From assembly GCA_005882235.1 (NCBI GenBank), contig VBCT01000196.1:6670-12905 (forward strand): a DNA stretch of 6,236 bases, in the 5' to 3' direction. This document shows, in pieces, positions 5,639 through 6,236 of this stretch. Both the position numbers and the translations under genes were made by a program. The first letter of the stretch is position 1, and every line of letters starts with the position of its first letter. Under the pieces are notes generated by a model that saw only the letters and a program-made list of their open reading frames with translations, had not been told where the DNA came from and searched no databases. This DNA comes from Betaproteobacteria bacterium. GTDB lineage: Bacteria; Pseudomonadota; Gammaproteobacteria; Burkholderiales; SG8-39.

Positions 5639-6236
5639 TCAACCTGTTAAGAATATGCGCCCCAGTTCGCCTCCGGGGTCATCGGCCCGCATCAGAGCCT
5701 CTCCGACCAGGAATACCTGAACACCCCCTTGTCGCAAGCGCGCTGCGTGCTCGGCGGAGAGTATCCCGCTCTCGCTCACCGCGATTCGCGGCGCCGTAAT
5801 CCGCGGCGCCAATGCGAGGGTCGTTTCGAGCCGGGTCTCGAAGCTGTGCAGGTCCCGGTTATTGATGCCGATCAGCGGGGTGGCGAGCTCGAGGGCGAGG
5901 TCGAGCTCGACGCGATCGTGCACTTCGGCGAGCACTGCCATGCCGAGCGAGGCCGACACAGCTTCGAGCTCGCGCATTTGCGACAGCTCGAGCGCCGCCA
6001 CGATGAGCAGAATGCAATCGGCGTCCATGGCGCGCGATTCGTACACCTGGTAGCGATCGATCACGAAATCCTTGCGCAGAGCCGGGAGGTCGCACGCCGC
6101 TCGCGCCGCAGAAAGGTCCTCGGCACGGCCTTGAAAAAAACGTTCGTCGGTGAGGACGGAGAGGCAGGCCGCGCCATGCTGCGCGTAGGAGCGGGCGATC
6201 GCTGCCGGATCGAACCGCTCGCGAAGAACGCCCTTG
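5639..6236 (-). CDS. trpC: Indole-3-glycerol-phosphate synthase, partial, N-terminus off the right edge
   Basis: TrpC closes the indole ring by converting 1-(2-carboxyphenylamino)-1-deoxyribulose 5-phosphate to indole-3-glycerol phosphate, the fourth step of tryptophan synthesis. The C-terminal 198 residues are visible and end at TGA (5639-5641); a full protein is near 260, so about 60 residues are missing. The first visible residues, KGVLRERFDPAAIARSYAQHGAACLSVLTDERFFQG, start within or just after the conserved SPSxG loop. Catalytic or substrate-binding residues visible (numbered from the first visible residue) are Lys55 in LRKDF, Glu104 in LAEVHD, Asn125 in GINNRDL and Glu155-Ser156 in SESGI. 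The frame continues upstream of the in-frame GTG at 6064, which is therefore not the start. In related bacteria trpC is the last gene of a trpE-G-D-C run, expected to the right of this window. It is a standalone TrpC here, with no fused TrpF domain. Confidence 0.96.
   Translation of the reverse strand, partial: KGVLRERFDPAAIARSYAQHGAACLSVLTDERFFQGRAEDLSAARAACDLPALRKDFVIDRYQVYESRAMDADCILLIVAALELSQMRELEAVSASLGMAVLAEVHDRVELDLALELATPLIGINNRDLHSFETRLETTLALAPRITAPRIAVSESGILSAEHAARLRQGGVQVFLVGEALMRADDPGGELGRIFLTG

Noticed and set aside
5880..5995. Repeated GAGCTCG/CTCGAG motifs within trpC
   Set aside because: They encode repeated Glu-Leu pairs in helices of TrpC and have no regular spacing.
1..6236. 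Novel defence, mobile or CRISPR system
   Set aside because: Every gene is assigned to a housekeeping or envelope family apart from the partial coiled-coil protein; there are no repeat arrays, integrases, transposases, toxin-antitoxin pairs or composition breaks.

Overview
The window looks like ordinary chromosomal DNA of a betaproteobacterium. This rests on protein resemblance (a Gram-negative porin of the Burkholderiales type, a Coq7-type ubiquinone hydroxylase, a YhfA-like OsmC protein, and an argC gene followed by a small membrane coiled-coil protein), the high GC content and the gene order; it is an inference without any database search. No tRNA, rRNA, CRISPR array, insertion sequence, integrase or other sign of recent transfer was seen. 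Seven protein genes fill nearly all of the window. Six are on the minus strand and one (osmC-like) is on the plus strand.

Reading down the minus strand from the right edge: the C-terminal 198 codons of trpC (tryptophan biosynthesis) end at 5639. A 188-bp intergenic region follows with a perfect 9-bp inverted repeat and a possible promoter. Then comes a 448-residue outer-membrane porin (5450-4104), closed by a strong intrinsic terminator with a UUCG tetraloop. Next is coq7 (3973-3326), which ends only 12 bp from the end of the convergent osmC-like gene (2891-3313). The osmC-like gene is divergent from the ribosomal protein operon rplM-rpsI (2715-1892). The 175-bp region between them carries a near-consensus sigma70 promoter for rplM. 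rplM and rpsI overlap by ATGA and end in an intrinsic terminator. Beyond it lie argC (1762-734, arginine biosynthesis) and, 20 bp further, a membrane-anchored coiled-coil protein of unknown function (713 to beyond the left edge).

The genes are mostly housekeeping: amino-acid synthesis (trpC, argC), ribosome (L13, S9), respiration (Coq7), envelope (porin, coiled-coil protein) and probable thiol or peroxide chemistry (OsmC-like). They form at least four transcription units: trpC, the porin, coq7, rplM-rpsI and argC with its follower on the minus strand, and osmC-like on the plus strand. I do not see a new multi-gene system. The points most worth a second look are regulatory (the dyad upstream of the porin, the Shine-Dalgarno-less rplM leader, palindromes in the rplM/osmC divergent region), the paired cysteines in the porin loops, and the uncharacterised coiled-coil protein.
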